This document shows, piece after piece, positions 1 through 7,898 of a stretch of DNA of 64,000 nt. Source of the stretch: Stutzerimonas stutzeri (GTDB lineage Bacteria; Pseudomonadota; Gammaproteobacteria; Pseudomonadales; Pseudomonadaceae); assembly GCF_024451105.1 (NCBI RefSeq), contig NZ_JANGEY010000003.1:124001-188000 (forward strand), given 5' to 3'. Both the position numbers and the translations under genes were made by a program. A model generated the notes under the pieces. The model did no database searches and was not told the DNA's origin. It was given only the letters and a program-made list of their open reading frames with translations. How positions within the stretch are numbered: position 1 is the stretch's first letter; the number at the start of each line of letters is the position of its first letter.

Positions 1-677
1 CCGTGCTCAAGCCCGAACGGCAGAAGGGCGAGGCGTCGATGACCTACACCTACTTCAACGAGCTGACCAACCCGCAGACCAGCTGGCAGTACAACCCCGG
101 CGCCCGGCGCGTACGCCAGTCCCCCGGCTTCGGCTTCGACATGCCGCTGGGCGTCGGCGGTTTCCGCACCATCGACGACGACCGCCTGTTCAACGGCTCG
201 CCCGAGCGCTACGACTGGAAGCTGGTCGGCAAGCGCGAGCTGTACATCCCCTACAACGGCTACCGGCTGGAAGGCGCGGACGTGAAGTACGCCGACCTGC
301 TCAAGGCCGGCAGCATCGACCCGCGCTTCATGCGCTACGAACCGCACCGCGTCTGGGTGCTGGAGGCCACCCTCAAGGAAGGCTATCGCCACCGCTACGC
401 CAAGCGCGTGCTGTACATCGAGGAGGACAGCTGGCAGGCGGTGATGGCCGACAACTACGACGCGCGCGGCCAGCTGTGGCGCACCAACTTCATGAACACC
501 TTCTACGCCTACGACGCCCGGGTGTTCCACGCCGGGGTCACGGTCTACCACGACCTGATGTCCGGGGCCTACCTCGCCGACCGCCTGACCAACGAGGGCG
601 CGGCGCCGCGGCTCAACGGCGACCGGCTGAAGCCGTTCATGTACACCACCGACATGCTGCGCCAGGCGGGCCGCTGA
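1..677 (+). CDS. DUF1329 protein, C-terminal part (5' end outside window)
   Basis: About 224 residues of a DUF1329 protein are visible. The reading frame is already open at the window edge, so the N-terminal half of this family of roughly 450 residues lies upstream. The C-terminal part is typical: KRELYIPYNGYRL, then RVWVLEATLKEGYRHRYAKR, then YIEEDSWQAVMADNYDARGQLWR. The family is predicted to be an exported, LolA/LolB-like lipid-binding protein that almost always neighbours a DUF1302 gene, as here (114 bp gap). Such pairs often accompany catabolic clusters for hydrophobic compounds. Handling of a hydrophobic substrate at the outer membrane is inferred from this context; no biochemical function can be read from the sequence. 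Confidence 0.85.
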   Translation, partial: VLKPERQKGEASMTYTYFNELTNPQTSWQYNPGARRVRQSPGFGFDMPLGVGGFRTIDDDRLFNGSPERYDWKLVGKRELYIPYNGYRLEGADVKYADLLKAGSIDPRFMRYEPHRVWVLEATLKEGYRHRYAKRVLYIEEDSWQAVMADNYDARGQLWRTNFMNTFYAYDARVFHAGVTVYHDLMSGAYLADRLTNEGAAPRLNGDRLKPFMYTTDMLRQAGR

Positions 678-791
678 GCGGACGGCGAAACGGGATTTCC
701 TCACATATGGCTCGGTGACGACGGCCTGCCGCCGTCACCGCGACCTGCCGCGCCCCGAAGATCCGCGCGGCAGGCAATCGGGAGACAGAAG

Positions 792-2396
792 ATGAAGCAT
801 TTTGCAGACAGGACGATGGTGAACGGCCGGCTGGGGCCATGGCTGCTCGGCGCCTGGTTGCTGCCCCTTGGCGCGCCGGCAGCGGCCGGGTCCTTCAGCC
901 TGGGCGACGAAGTCAGCGCCGACTACACGCTGAACCTCTCCTACGGCGCAGCCTGGCGGCAGCACGACGCGGCGCGCGCCCTGGTGGACGGGCCGATCGA
1001 CCCGCAGAGCGGCCTGCCGACCACGGTCAACGCCGACGACGGCAACCGCAACTTCAAGGGCGGGGCGCTGATCAACAACCGGGTGGCGCTGCTCGGCGAA
1101 CTCGACCTGAAGTACCGCAACTACGGCGGCTTCGTGCGCGCCAGCACCTTCTACGACGACGTGTACTATCACGCCAACGACAACGACTCGCCGGAGACCA
1201 TCAACAAGCGCGGGATGCACGACCACTTCAGCTCGCAGGCCAGGAACCGCGCCGGCAGCCGCAGCCGCATCCTCGACGCCTATCTGTACGGCAACCTGCA
1301 GACCGGCGAGCAGTCGATGCTCAACCTGCGTGCCGGTCGCCAGGTGGTGCAGTGGGGGGAGAGCCTGTTCTTCCCCAACATCGCCGGCGCCCAGTCGCCC
1401 GCCGATGCCACCAAGGCCAACGTGCCGGCCGTCGAGGTGAAGGACATCCTGCTGCCGGTCGGCCAGTTGTTCGCCCAGTGGCAGCTCAACCCGGCGTTCG
1501 GCCTGGCGGCCTACTACCAGTACGAGTACAAGGCCACCGAGCTGGACCCGGTCGGCAGCTACTTCTCCTACGCCGACATGATCGGCCCGGGCGCCCAGTT
1601 CATCCATGCGGCGCCGGGCTTCACGATTCCCAAGGGCCCGGACATTGATCCGCGCGACAGCGGCCAGTGGGGGGTGAGCGCCCGTTTCGCCCTCGGCGCC
1701 GAGAGCGAGGCGAGCCTCTACTACCTGCGCTACCACGACAAGAACCCCAACGTGGTGATGAATTTCGAGGACGGTTTCCCGACCTCGTACAGCGTGGTGA
1801 ATTTCGACGACATCAAGCTGAGCGGGGCGAGCTTCTCGACCCGCCTGGGCGACGTCAACCTGGCCGGCGAGGTCAGCTACAAGGAAGATGTCCCGGTGCT
1901 GGTCGACTCGCTGATCGGCCCGTCCGCCTCCCGCGCGAAGGCCACCCAGGCGCAGCTCTCGGCGATCTACCTGACTGGCCCGATGCCGCTGTCGGACCAG
2001 ACCACCTTCATCGCCGAGGTCGCCTACCTGCACGTCAACGACGTCGATGCCTTCGAGTTCGCCGGCACGCGCTCCGACCAGCTCACCTACGACCGCAATG
2101 CCTGGGCCTACCAGCTGCTGATGACGCCGTCGTGGAACAACGTCGTCGACGGCTGGGACCTGAACATGCCGATCTCGTTCGCCCACCAGGCCCGCGGCAC
2201 CGCCGCGGTGGCGGGGGCCTTCGGCAGCCTGGTCGGCGAGGGCGACAAGCGCGTGAGCGTCGGCCTCAACGGCAAGTACCTCAACAACCTCGAGCTGGGC
2301 ATCGCCTACAACGGCTTCCTCGGCGACGCCGATCTGGACAAGCGTCCGCTGGCCGACCGCGACTACTTCGCGTTCAGCGCCAAGTACAGCTTCTGA
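792..2396 (+). CDS. DUF1302 family outer-membrane protein
   Basis: The 534-residue product begins with a signal peptide (hydrophobic stretch about residues 15-32, ending GAPAAA). The mature part alternates short aromatic beta-strands and ends in FAFSAKYSF, a terminal-Phe signature of outer-membrane beta-barrels. Family features include the early tract on inserting into the membrane and RAGRQVVQWGESLFFPN near residue 180. The ATG at 792 follows GGGAGACAGAAG, a usable ribosome-binding site. It follows the DUF1329 gene, its usual partner. A porin- or uptake-like role for a hydrophobic catabolic substrate is inferred from co-occurrence. A GC-rich stem-loop and an inverted-repeat element follow the stop. 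Confidence 0.9.
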   Translation: MKHFADRTMVNGRLGPWLLGAWLLPLGAPAAAGSFSLGDEVSADYTLNLSYGAAWRQHDAARALVDGPIDPQSGLPTTVNADDGNRNFKGGALINNRVALLGELDLKYRNYGGFVRASTFYDDVYYHANDNDSPETINKRGMHDHFSSQARNRAGSRSRILDAYLYGNLQTGEQSMLNLRAGRQVVQWGESLFFPNIAGAQSPADATKANVPAVEVKDILLPVGQLFAQWQLNPAFGLAAYYQYEYKATELDPVGSYFSYADMIGPGAQFIHAAPGFTIPKGPDIDPRDSGQWGVSARFALGAESEASLYYLRYHDKNPNVVMNFEDGFPTSYSVVNFDDIKLSGASFSTRLGDVNLAGEVSYKEDVPVLVDSLIGPSASRAKATQAQLSAIYLTGPMPLSDQTTFIAEVAYLHVNDVDAFEFAGTRSDQLTYDRNAWAYQLLMTPSWNNVVDGWDLNMPISFAHQARGTAAVAGAFGSLVGEGDKRVSVGLNGKYLNNLELGIAYNGFLGDADLDKRPLADRDYFAFSAKYSF

Positions 2397-2402
2397 GGTT
2401 TG

Positions 2403-2426
2403 CGGCGCCGCCCTTGCGCGGCGCCG
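2403..2426 (+). terminator. stem-loop after the DUF1302 gene
   Basis: An 8-bp self-complementary stem (CGGCGCCG on both arms) encloses an 8-base loop, starting 7 bases after the stop codon. There is no clear T-tract, so intrinsic termination is only probable. Confidence 0.5.
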
Positions 2427-2429
2427 TCC

Positions 2430-2487
2430 TGTAGGGGCGAATTCATTCGCCCAATATCTCGCCAAGGCGAATGAATTCGCCCCTACA
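2430..2487. repeat. REP-like inverted-repeat element, copy 1
   Basis: A 58-bp element has perfect 22-bp inverted arms (left arm starts TGTAGGGGCGAATTCATTC) around a 14-base loop. Four further copies occur in the window, all at or near gene ends. No coding capacity is seen. It looks like a REP/MITE-type palindromic element and may also stabilise or terminate transcripts. Confidence 0.9.
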
Positions 2488-2522
2488 GGGGATCGACTCG
2501 TGGCCGCCAGGCAGCCTTCGGG

Positions 2523-2540
2523 ATCGTCCGCTCGGACGAT
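2523..2540. promoter_or_regulatory. LuxR-type operator a (perfect palindrome)
   Basis: ATCGTCCGCTCGGACGAT is an 8-bp perfect inverted repeat around a 2-base centre. It ends 65 bp before the SnoaL-like gene. Related sites precede five other genes of this island at similar distances, with a seventh nearby, so it is read as an operator for a shared activator, probably the LuxR protein encoded at 10028. Confidence 0.7.
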
Positions 2541-2605
2541 TCCGCGCCGCGCCCCGGTCGCCAGACTCGGGGCCATCCTGCCAAGCCGACCACGAGGGAA
2601 ACGCC

Positions 2606-3058
2606 ATGAACCTGGAAGCCCGCATCGCCCGCCTGGAGGCGCTGGAAGATATCCGGCGGCTCAAGCATCGCTATCTCAACGCCTGCGACCTGAAGGAAGT
2701 CGAGGTGATCCGCGACTGCTTCGCTGCGGGGGAGATCCTCATCGACTACGGCCCGATCGGCACCTTCCGCGAGCGCGACAGCTTCGTCGCGGTCTACCGG
2801 GAACTGGCCTGCCAGCCGCGGGTGATCGACCTGCACCACGGCGCCAACCCGGAGATCGACCTGCTCGGCGAGGACGAGGCGGTTGGCCGCTGGGCGCTGT
2901 GCTACTGCAACCTCGACGCCGAGACCGGCGCCACCCGAAAGCTGGGCGGCTTCTACCAGGACCGCTACCGGCGCGTCGACGGCCAGTGGCGCATCGTCGC
3001 AACCGCGTTCCGCGGCCACTTCGAGACCAGCGGTGCCAGCCTGGCGCACACGAGCTGA
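2606..3058 (+). CDS. SnoaL-like/NTF2-fold protein (nuclear transport factor 2 family)
   Basis: The 150-residue protein matches the SnoaL_4 pattern. It has an N-terminal helix with EALEDIRRLKHRYLNACD, a strand with FAAGEILIDYGPIG, and a C-terminal KLGGFYQDRYRRVDGQWRI typical of these cone-shaped alpha+beta folds. Members act as small hydrolases, isomerases or dehydratases, or just bind ligands. The ATG at 2606 is chosen because it follows GAGGGAAACGCC and starts the conserved helix; a longer reading from 2471 would run out of the repeat element. A perfect LuxR-type palindrome lies 65 bp upstream, which puts it in the island regulon. The substrate is unknown. Confidence 0.85.
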   Translation: MNLEARIARLEALEDIRRLKHRYLNACDLKEVEVIRDCFAAGEILIDYGPIGTFRERDSFVAVYRELACQPRVIDLHHGANPEIDLLGEDEAVGRWALCYCNLDAETGATRKLGGFYQDRYRRVDGQWRIVATAFRGHFETSGASLAHTS

Positions 3059-3082
3059 AGATAGGGAAGGAGAGGGCAGGCT

Positions 3083-3112
3083 AACGGGGATCCATCAGGA
3101 TCCCCGTTTTGC
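3083..3112 (+). terminator. intrinsic terminator between convergent genes
   Basis: An 11-bp stem (AACGGGGATCC with GGATCCCCGTT) around ATCA is followed by TTTT on the plus strand. It separates the SnoaL-like gene from the oppositely oriented SDR gene, and its arm gives an A-tract on the other side, so it could serve both. Confidence 0.8.
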
Positions 3113-3122
3113 GTTTGCCGGT

Positions 3123-3896
3123 TCAGCCGGCGTTGGCGGCGGCCAGGAAGGCCGGGCTTTCCCCGCCGCCATGCACGCAGATGTCCACCCCGCTGACGTA
3201 GCTGGCCAGCGGCGAGGCCAGGTACAGGCAGGCGTTGGCGATGTCCTGCGGGCTGGCCATGCGCTGCAGCGGGATGCTGGCCGCGACCCGCGCGACACCC
3301 TCGGCATCGCCGTAGTGCAGCTCGGCCTGCTCGGTGAGGGTCAGGCCGGCAGTCACCGCATTCACCCGCACCCGTGGCGCCCACTCCACCGCCAGCGAGC
3401 GGGTCAGGTTGAGCAGGCCGGCCTTGGCCGCGCCGTAGGCGGCGGTGCCGGGCGAGGGACGGATGGCGCTGACGCTGCAGATGTTGATGATCGCGCCGCC
3501 GCCGGCCTGCGCCTGCATCACCCGGTTGGCCAGCTGGCACAGGTTGAGCGGCGCCAGCAGGTTGAGACGGATGATCGACTCCGAGAAGCGCGGCGAGGCG
3601 GTCGCCGCGTCGGCATGCGGGGCGCCGCCGGCGTTGTTGACCAGCACGTCGAGGCGGCCGTGACGCTCGACCACCGCCTCGACCAGGCGCTGGGCCTGCT
3701 CGACGTCGCGCACGTCGCAGGGCACGAACAGCGCCTGCCGCCCGCCATGGGCCGGCAGGCTGTCCGGCGCGTTGCGCCCGCAGATCACCACCTCGGCGCC
3801 GCGTTCGAGAAAGCTCTGGCTGATGCCGCGGCCCACCCCCTTGCCGCCGCCGGTGATCAGGACCACCTTGCCGCTGAAATCGATCGGATCGTGCAT
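3123..3896 (-). CDS. SDR family oxidoreductase 1
   Basis: This is a 257-residue classical short-chain dehydrogenase. The NAD(P)-binding motif TGGGKGVGRG is at residues 15-24 and NNAG at 87-90. The catalytic set is Ser141, Tyr154 and Lys158 (YGAAK). C-terminal PLQRMASPQDIANACLYLAS is the usual closing segment. Such enzymes interconvert alcohols and ketones on a catabolic intermediate; the substrate cannot be read. It is divergent from the alpha/beta hydrolase at 4064. The shared intergenic region carries two LuxR-type operators, one 61 bp from this start codon. Confidence 0.93.
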   Translation of the reverse strand: MHDPIDFSGKVVLITGGGKGVGRGISQSFLERGAEVVICGRNAPDSLPAHGGRQALFVPCDVRDVEQAQRLVEAVVERHGRLDVLVNNAGGAPHADAATASPRFSESIIRLNLLAPLNLCQLANRVMQAQAGGGAIINICSVSAIRPSPGTAAYGAAKAGLLNLTRSLAVEWAPRVRVNAVTAGLTLTEQAELHYGDAEGVARVAASIPLQRMASPQDIANACLYLASPLASYVSGVDICVHGGGESPAFLAAANAG

Positions 3897-3957
3897 GCCT
3901 CACCTCGTTGGCCAGTCGCTGATGCCGCCAAGGCTAGCGGGGCAGGGCGCCGGCGCC

Positions 3958-3975
3958 TTCGTCCGGGCGGACTCG
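3958..3975. promoter_or_regulatory. LuxR-type operator b
   Basis: TTCGTCCGGGCGGACTCG is an imperfect palindrome whose right edge faces away from SDR 1. Read on the minus strand it matches the island consensus and lies 61 bp before the SDR 1 start. Its centre is 28 bp from operator c. Confidence 0.6.
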
Positions 3976-3985
3976 TCGCCGCGGG

Positions 3986-4003
3986 TTAGTCTGCTCGGAC
4001 GAT
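3986..4003. promoter_or_regulatory. LuxR-type operator c
   Basis: TTAGTCTGCTCGGACGAT shares the 3' half CGGACGAT with operators a and f. It ends 60 bp before the hydrolase start. A GACAAT hexamer about 21 bases downstream could be the -10 element of a class II promoter. Confidence 0.65.
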
Positions 4004-4063
4004 TCCGCCGCCGATACCCCTTCTGACAATGCCTTTTCCGACAACGAGACGGGGAGGGCCGCC

Positions 4064-4966
4064 ATGGGCGCGCTACCGCAAGGGCGATTCGTGACGCTGA
4101 ACGATGGGCTGCAGCTGCATTATCTGGAGGCCGGCTTTCCGGAGGCCGGCTTTCCGGAGGCCGGCTTTCCGGAGGCCGGCTACCCGGAGGCCGGCTGTCC
4201 GGATATCGGCTCCGGCGAGCCGGTGGTGTTCATCCACGGCAGCGGGCCGGGCGCCAGCGGCCACAGCAACTTCAAGCAGAACTACCCGGTGTTCGCCGCC
4301 GCCGGCCACCGGGTGATCGTGCCCGACCTGCCGGGCTACGGCGCCTCGGACAAGCCGGAAACCACCTACGACCTGGACTTCTTCGTCAATGCCCTGAGCG
4401 GCCTGCTCGATGCGCTGGACATCCCGCGCTGCGTGCTGGTCGGCAACTCGCTGGGCGGCGCCATCGCCCTCAAGCTGGCGCTGGACCGGCCGCAGCGGGT
4501 CAGCAGGCTGATCCTCATGGCCCCCGGCGGGCTGATGGAGAAGGAGCAGTACTACCAGCAGATGGAAGGCATCCAGAAGATGGGCGCCGCCTTCGCCAAC
4601 GGCGAGCTGAACGACGCCGCCGGCATGCGCCGCCTGCTCGGCCTGCAGCTCTACGACGCCAGCGGGATCAGCGGCGAGACCGTCGCCGAGCGGGTCGCCG
4701 TGGTCCGGCAGCAGCCGCGTTGCGTGCTCTCCACCATGCAGGTGCCGAACCTGGCGCCGCGCCTGTCCGAGCTGCAGTGCCCGATCCTCGGTTTCTGGGG
4801 CGTGAACGACAAGTTCTGCCCGGCCTCCGGCGCGCAGACCCTGATGGACGCCTGCCGCAACATCCGCTTCGTGCTGCTCAGCGAGTGCGGGCACTGGGTG
4901 ATGGTCGAGCACCGCGAGCTGTTCAACCGCACCTGCCTGGATTTCCTCGCCGAAGGCCGGCAATGA
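4064..4966 (+). CDS. alpha/beta hydrolase, meta-cleavage-product hydrolase type
   Basis: The 300-residue alpha/beta hydrolase resembles MhpC/BphD/HsaD-type C-C bond hydrolases. It has an oxyanion-hole HGSGPG at residues 58-63, the nucleophile elbow GNSLGG with Ser129, an acid in WGVNDKFCP and the catalytic His in CGHWV. These enzymes cleave vinylogous 1,5-diketones from aromatic or steroid ring fission, which is family knowledge rather than proof of substrate. Odd feature: five tandem 15-bp repeats at 4126-4200 give EAGFP-type pentapeptides (residues 22-46) between the first two strands, where relatives normally have a short turn. A LuxR-type operator lies 60 bp upstream. Confidence 0.9.
   Translation: MGALPQGRFVTLNDGLQLHYLEAGFPEAGFPEAGFPEAGYPEAGCPDIGSGEPVVFIHGSGPGASGHSNFKQNYPVFAAAGHRVIVPDLPGYGASDKPETTYDLDFFVNALSGLLDALDIPRCVLVGNSLGGAIALKLALDRPQRVSRLILMAPGGLMEKEQYYQQMEGIQKMGAAFANGELNDAAGMRRLLGLQLYDASGISGETVAERVAVVRQQPRCVLSTMQVPNLAPRLSELQCPILGFWGVNDKFCPASGAQTLMDACRNIRFVLLSECGHWVMVEHRELFNRTCLDFLAEGRQ
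4126..4200 (+). repeat. five tandem 15-bp in-frame repeats inside the hydrolase gene
   Basis: Unit GGAGGCCGGCTTTCC occurs three times exactly, then twice with two or fewer changes at its 3' end (CTACCC, CTGTCC). Each unit adds five residues (EAGFP, EAGYP, EAGCP). The exact units imply recent slippage, and any change in copy number stays in frame. Confidence 0.97.
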
Positions 4967-5022
4967 GCAAAGCCTGCAGCGCCAGCGGATCGCTCCGCAG
5001 GCGCTGCAGGTGTATTCCGGTC

Positions 5023-5080
5023 TGTAGGGGCGAATTCATTCGCCTTTGCGGGAATCCCGGCGAATAAATTCGCCCCTACA
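5023..5080. repeat. REP-like inverted-repeat element, copy 2
   Basis: A 58-bp copy with 22-bp arms (one mismatch, AATAAATTC instead of AATGAATTC) and a 14-base loop. It lies between the convergent hydrolase and luciferase-like genes, 6 bases past the end of the latter. Confidence 0.9.
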
Positions 5081-5086
5081 GCACTC

Positions 5087-6220
5087 TCAGCCCTGCGCCT
5101 GCTGGTTGCGGAAGTAGGGAATCACCTTCTCGCCGATGTTCTTCAGCGTCTCCAGCTGCGCCCACTGCGGCACGGTGCCCATCTGGCAGATGAACAGGAT
5201 CTCGTCGGCGCCGGCGTCGATCAGGCGCTGCACGTAGCCGATGCAGTCCTCGACGGTGCCGTAGGCGTGGTTGGGGTTCATCATCGCCAGGGTCGGGTCG
5301 GAGAAGTCCACGGTCACCTCCTCGGAGGCGAAGCGCGACTTGATCACCGCCTGGCCGTTGCCGTCGACGAAGGTGTCGTCTTTCCACTTCTCCGGGTCCG
5401 GGCGCTCGCCGCCGGCGTACCAGTAGGCCAGCGACTCCATGAAGTAGCGCTGGCCACGGATGCCGATGGCACGCGCCTTCTCGTTGTCGTCGAGAACGAT
5501 GGCCGGGCACAGCGCGGCGATGTGGCGGGTGGGGCGGAAGCCGACCTGGTTCTTCTCGCTGCGGTTGTCCCAGGCCTCGTGGTACACGGCGACCTTCTTG
5601 GCGATCTCGTCCGGGCCGCCGAAGCCCAGCACCAGCGCGCCCATGCCGCGGCCGCCGGCGTTCTTCAGCGACTCGGTGTTGGTGCAGGCCAGGTACATCG
5701 GCGGGTGCGGGTCCTGGTAGGGCTTGGGATGGATCGGCCGCTTGGGGATCTTGATGAAGTCGCCGTGATGCTCGATCTCGTCCTGCACGAACATCTTCGG
5801 GATCAGGTACATCGCCTCGTCGATCTGCGGGTGCAGGGTGGCCAGGTCGTAGCCGAAGGTGCCGGCTTCCTGCTGGGTGCCGCCCTTGCCGACGCCGAAG
5901 TGCACGCGGCCCTTGGACAGCAGGTCGAGGGTGGCGATGCGCTCGGCGACCTTGACCGGATGGTTCATCGCCGGCGGCAGGCACACCACGCCGTGGCCGA
6001 TGCCGATGCGTTCGGTCTTGCCGGCGACGAAGGCCAGCATGGTTTCCGGCGCGGACATGTGCGAGTAGTTGGTCAGGGCGGTGTGCTCGACGCACCAGAA
6101 GGTGTCGAAGCCGAGCTGGTCGGCCAGCACGGCCTGCTCGACGGTCTCGTCGAACACGCGGCGGTCGCCCTCGCGGGTGGCGTCGAGGGTCTGTGCTTCG
6201 TAGATCAGGGAGAATTTCAT
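5087..6220 (-). CDS. LLM-class (luciferase-like) flavin-dependent monooxygenase
   Basis: The 377-residue protein shows the bacterial-luciferase TIM-barrel pattern. Features are an N-terminal FSLIYEAQ strand, FDTFWCVEHT near residue 40, GIGHGVVCLPPAMNHPVKVAERIATLD typical of the flavin-binding face, and GRVHFGVGKGG. The C-terminal AYGTVEDCIGYVQRLIDAGADEILF is the usual FMN-phosphate region. Such enzymes use reduced flavin from a separate reductase to hydroxylate or insert oxygen. The divergent gene at 6490 is a flavin reductase, so the two very likely form one two-component monooxygenase. The substrate is unknown. A LuxR-type operator (d) lies 84 bp upstream. Confidence 0.9.
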   Translation of the reverse strand: MKFSLIYEAQTLDATREGDRRVFDETVEQAVLADQLGFDTFWCVEHTALTNYSHMSAPETMLAFVAGKTERIGIGHGVVCLPPAMNHPVKVAERIATLDLLSKGRVHFGVGKGGTQQEAGTFGYDLATLHPQIDEAMYLIPKMFVQDEIEHHGDFIKIPKRPIHPKPYQDPHPPMYLACTNTESLKNAGGRGMGALVLGFGGPDEIAKKVAVYHEAWDNRSEKNQVGFRPTRHIAALCPAIVLDDNEKARAIGIRGQRYFMESLAYWYAGGERPDPEKWKDDTFVDGNGQAVIKSRFASEEVTVDFSDPTLAMMNPNHAYGTVEDCIGYVQRLIDAGADEILFICQMGTVPQWAQLETLKNIGEKVIPYFRNQQAQG

Positions 6221-6304
6221 GCGCTATCCCTTGTTGTCATCGGGGTGGTCGGTCCGGCGATACCGGCTCTCGGGCGCATGGTCGGAAATGCAGGAAGGGG
6301 TAGA

Positions 6305-6322
6305 TACATCCGATCAGACTAG
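6305..6322. promoter_or_regulatory. LuxR-type operator d
   Basis: TACATCCGATCAGACTAG. Read toward the monooxygenase gene it is CTAGTCTGATCGGATGTA, close to operator c. It is the weakest match of the set and the most distant (84 bp) of the six facing an intact gene of the island. Confidence 0.5.
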
Positions 6323-6411
6323 CCAATTCGGCCCGCCGCTCGGGCCGGGATTGGCCCGTCCGCACGGGGCCCGGAGCGGGCGGGAATCGGCTGGCGGAGC
6401 ACCAATTCTTG

Positions 6412-6429
6412 CTAGTCCCATGGGACGAT
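6412..6429. promoter_or_regulatory. LuxR-type operator g
   Basis: CTAGTCCCATGGGACGAT, ending 60 bp before the flavin reductase start, the same spacing as operator c to its gene. The half-sites AGTCCC/GGGACG are a compensated variant of AGTCYG/CGGACG. Confidence 0.6.
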
Positions 6430-6489
6430 GCCGGTGGTTTGACCCAGGTCAAGAATCGGCCCGACACAACCCATGAGGAGGGCCGAACC

Positions 6490-7002
6490 ATGAGCCAGAC
6501 CGACCTGAAATCCCAGATGCTCCAGGCCATGCGTCGCCTGGCCAAGTCGGTGACCATCATCACCACCAGCAACGGCAGCGAGCGCTTCGCCATGGCCGCC
6601 ACGGCGGTCGATTCGCTGTCCACCGAGCCGCCGTCGCTGCTGATCTGCGTCAACCAGAGCGCCTCGCTGCACGCCGTGCTGGAGGAGGGCGCCGATTTCT
6701 GCGTGAACATCCTCGGCCATCATCAGGAATACCTGTCGCACCTGTGCAGCGGCCCGATCAAGGGCGAGGGGCGCTTCCAGCAGGGCCACTGGCAGACCAG
6801 CGCTGCGGGAACCCCTTGGCTGGCCGACGCCCAGGCGGCGATCCTCTGCAAACAGGACGGCAAGTTCCGCTACGGCACCCACACGGTGTTCATCGGCCGC
6901 ATCGAGCAGATCCACCAGCACGGCGAGATCAGCCCGCTGGTCTACGTGGACGGCAGCTACACCACCACCGCGGCGAGCCTGCCGCTGGCCGCGGCCAGCT
7001 GA
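6490..7002 (+). CDS. flavin reductase (FMN-binding split-barrel, HpaC-like)
   Basis: The 170-residue protein matches flavin reductases of two-component monooxygenases. It has KSVTIITTSNG, then MAATAVDSLSTEPPSLLICVNQSAS (flavin-binding strand and loop), DFCVNILG and a C-terminal FIGRIEQI...PLVYVDGSY. It supplies reduced FMN or FAD from NAD(P)H to the divergent luciferase-like monooxygenase. The start at 6490 follows GAGGAGGGCCGAACC, a strong ribosome-binding site. Operator g lies 60 bp upstream. Directly after the stop lies the remnant of an SDR C-terminus, so a gene has been lost between this reductase and the next SDR. Confidence 0.92.
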   Translation: MSQTDLKSQMLQAMRRLAKSVTIITTSNGSERFAMAATAVDSLSTEPPSLLICVNQSASLHAVLEEGADFCVNILGHHQEYLSHLCSGPIKGEGRFQQGHWQTSAAGTPWLADAQAAILCKQDGKFRYGTHTVFIGRIEQIHQHGEISPLVYVDGSYTTTAASLPLAAAS

Positions 7003-7006
7003 GGAC

Positions 7007-7123
7007 GCCTCTTCCTGTATCACCGGGCAGAGCCTGGTGGTCGACGGCGGCAAGACCTGCGAGCTGAACGTCGGCGCCACCGACTACACCTCGCAGACCT
7101 CCAGCGAACTCAGAGGAGAATAA
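7007..7123 (+). pseudogene. remnant of a short-chain dehydrogenase (C-terminal end only)
   Basis: In one frame this reads ASSCITGQSLVVDGGKTC and ends in ELRGE at a TAA. SCITGQSLVVDGG is the conserved last strand of classical SDRs (compare YINAAEIVVDGG in the next gene). Nothing of the catalytic part remains: the reading frame begins within 5 bases of the flavin reductase stop. A deletion apparently removed the rest of an extra SDR gene that sat in this operon. The ribosome-binding site of the next SDR lies at the end of the remnant. Confidence 0.8.
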
Positions 7124-7126
7124 GAA

Positions 7127-7891
7127 ATGCACAATCTGTTGAACTCGCCGGCCAGCCCGGTACTGGTCACCGGCGGCGCTTCCGGCATCGGTGAGGCCTG
7201 CGCCGAGGCCCTGGCCGCGGTGGGGCGCCCGGTGATCATCTGGGACCTGCAGGAGGAGAAGGCCAAGGCCGTCGCCGCGCGCCTGGCCGAGCAGTACGCG
7301 GTGGCCTGCCTGGGTATCGGCATCGACCTGTGCGACGCCGAGGCCATCGCCCCGGCGCTGGCGCGCACCCGCGCCGAGCTGGGGGCGCCGGGCGGCCTGG
7401 TGCACGCCGCCGGGGTGGTCGACCAGAGCGGCCTGGAAGGGCTCACCGCGGCGCGCTGGGACGCGGTGCTGAACGTCAACCTGCGCGCCATGGCCCTGCT
7501 GGTGCAGGCCATGCTGCCGGACCTGCGCGCCAATCCCGGTTCGTCGGTGGTCGGCATCGCCTCGATCAACGCCACCCTGGGCAACGGCCTGATCCCGTCC
7601 TACAGCGCCTCCAAGGGCGGCATGCTGTCGATGGTGCGCTCGATGGCCGACGCCCTCGGCGCCGATGGCATCCGCGTCAACTCGGTGTCGCCGGGGCAGA
7701 TCCTCACGCCGATGGTCGCGCCCATCGCCGAAGCCCATCCGGGCATGTTCGAGCGACGCATCCTGCTCGGACGCCTCGGTCAGCCCGAGGAACTGGGCCG
7801 GGTAGTGCGCTTCCTGCTCTCCGACGAGGCCAGCTACATCAACGCCGCGGAAATCGTGGTGGACGGCGGCAACATCTCGTCGCAGCGCTGA
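7127..7891 (+). CDS. SDR family oxidoreductase 2
   Basis: This 254-residue classical SDR has the cofactor motif TGGASGIG at residues 15-22 and the catalytic set Ser146, Tyr159 and Lys163 (YSASK). The usual NNAG is replaced by HAAG (93-96), a tolerated variant. The ending INAAEIVVDGGNISSQR is complete. The start follows AGAGGAGAATAAGAA. It is co-directional with the flavin reductase and probably in the same operon, sharing operator g. Role: oxidation or reduction of a catabolic intermediate, substrate unknown. A strong terminator follows. Confidence 0.92.
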   Translation: MHNLLNSPASPVLVTGGASGIGEACAEALAAVGRPVIIWDLQEEKAKAVAARLAEQYAVACLGIGIDLCDAEAIAPALARTRAELGAPGGLVHAAGVVDQSGLEGLTAARWDAVLNVNLRAMALLVQAMLPDLRANPGSSVVGIASINATLGNGLIPSYSASKGGMLSMVRSMADALGADGIRVNSVSPGQILTPMVAPIAEAHPGMFERRILLGRLGQPEELGRVVRFLLSDEASYINAAEIVVDGGNISSQR

Positions 7892-7898
7892 CCGGCTG

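Noticed and set aside
735-2576. A 613-codon minus-strand open frame under the DUF1302 gene
   Set aside because: Shadow of the real plus-strand gene: no ribosome-binding site, no family match, and biased composition typical of antisense frames in GC-rich DNA. Many similar long frames elsewhere were dropped for the same reason.
4064-4966. Assigning the island to steroid or terpene degradation
   Set aside because: Individual families fit several pathways; no KshA, TesB-like or terpene-specific gene is present in the window, so the substrate is left open.
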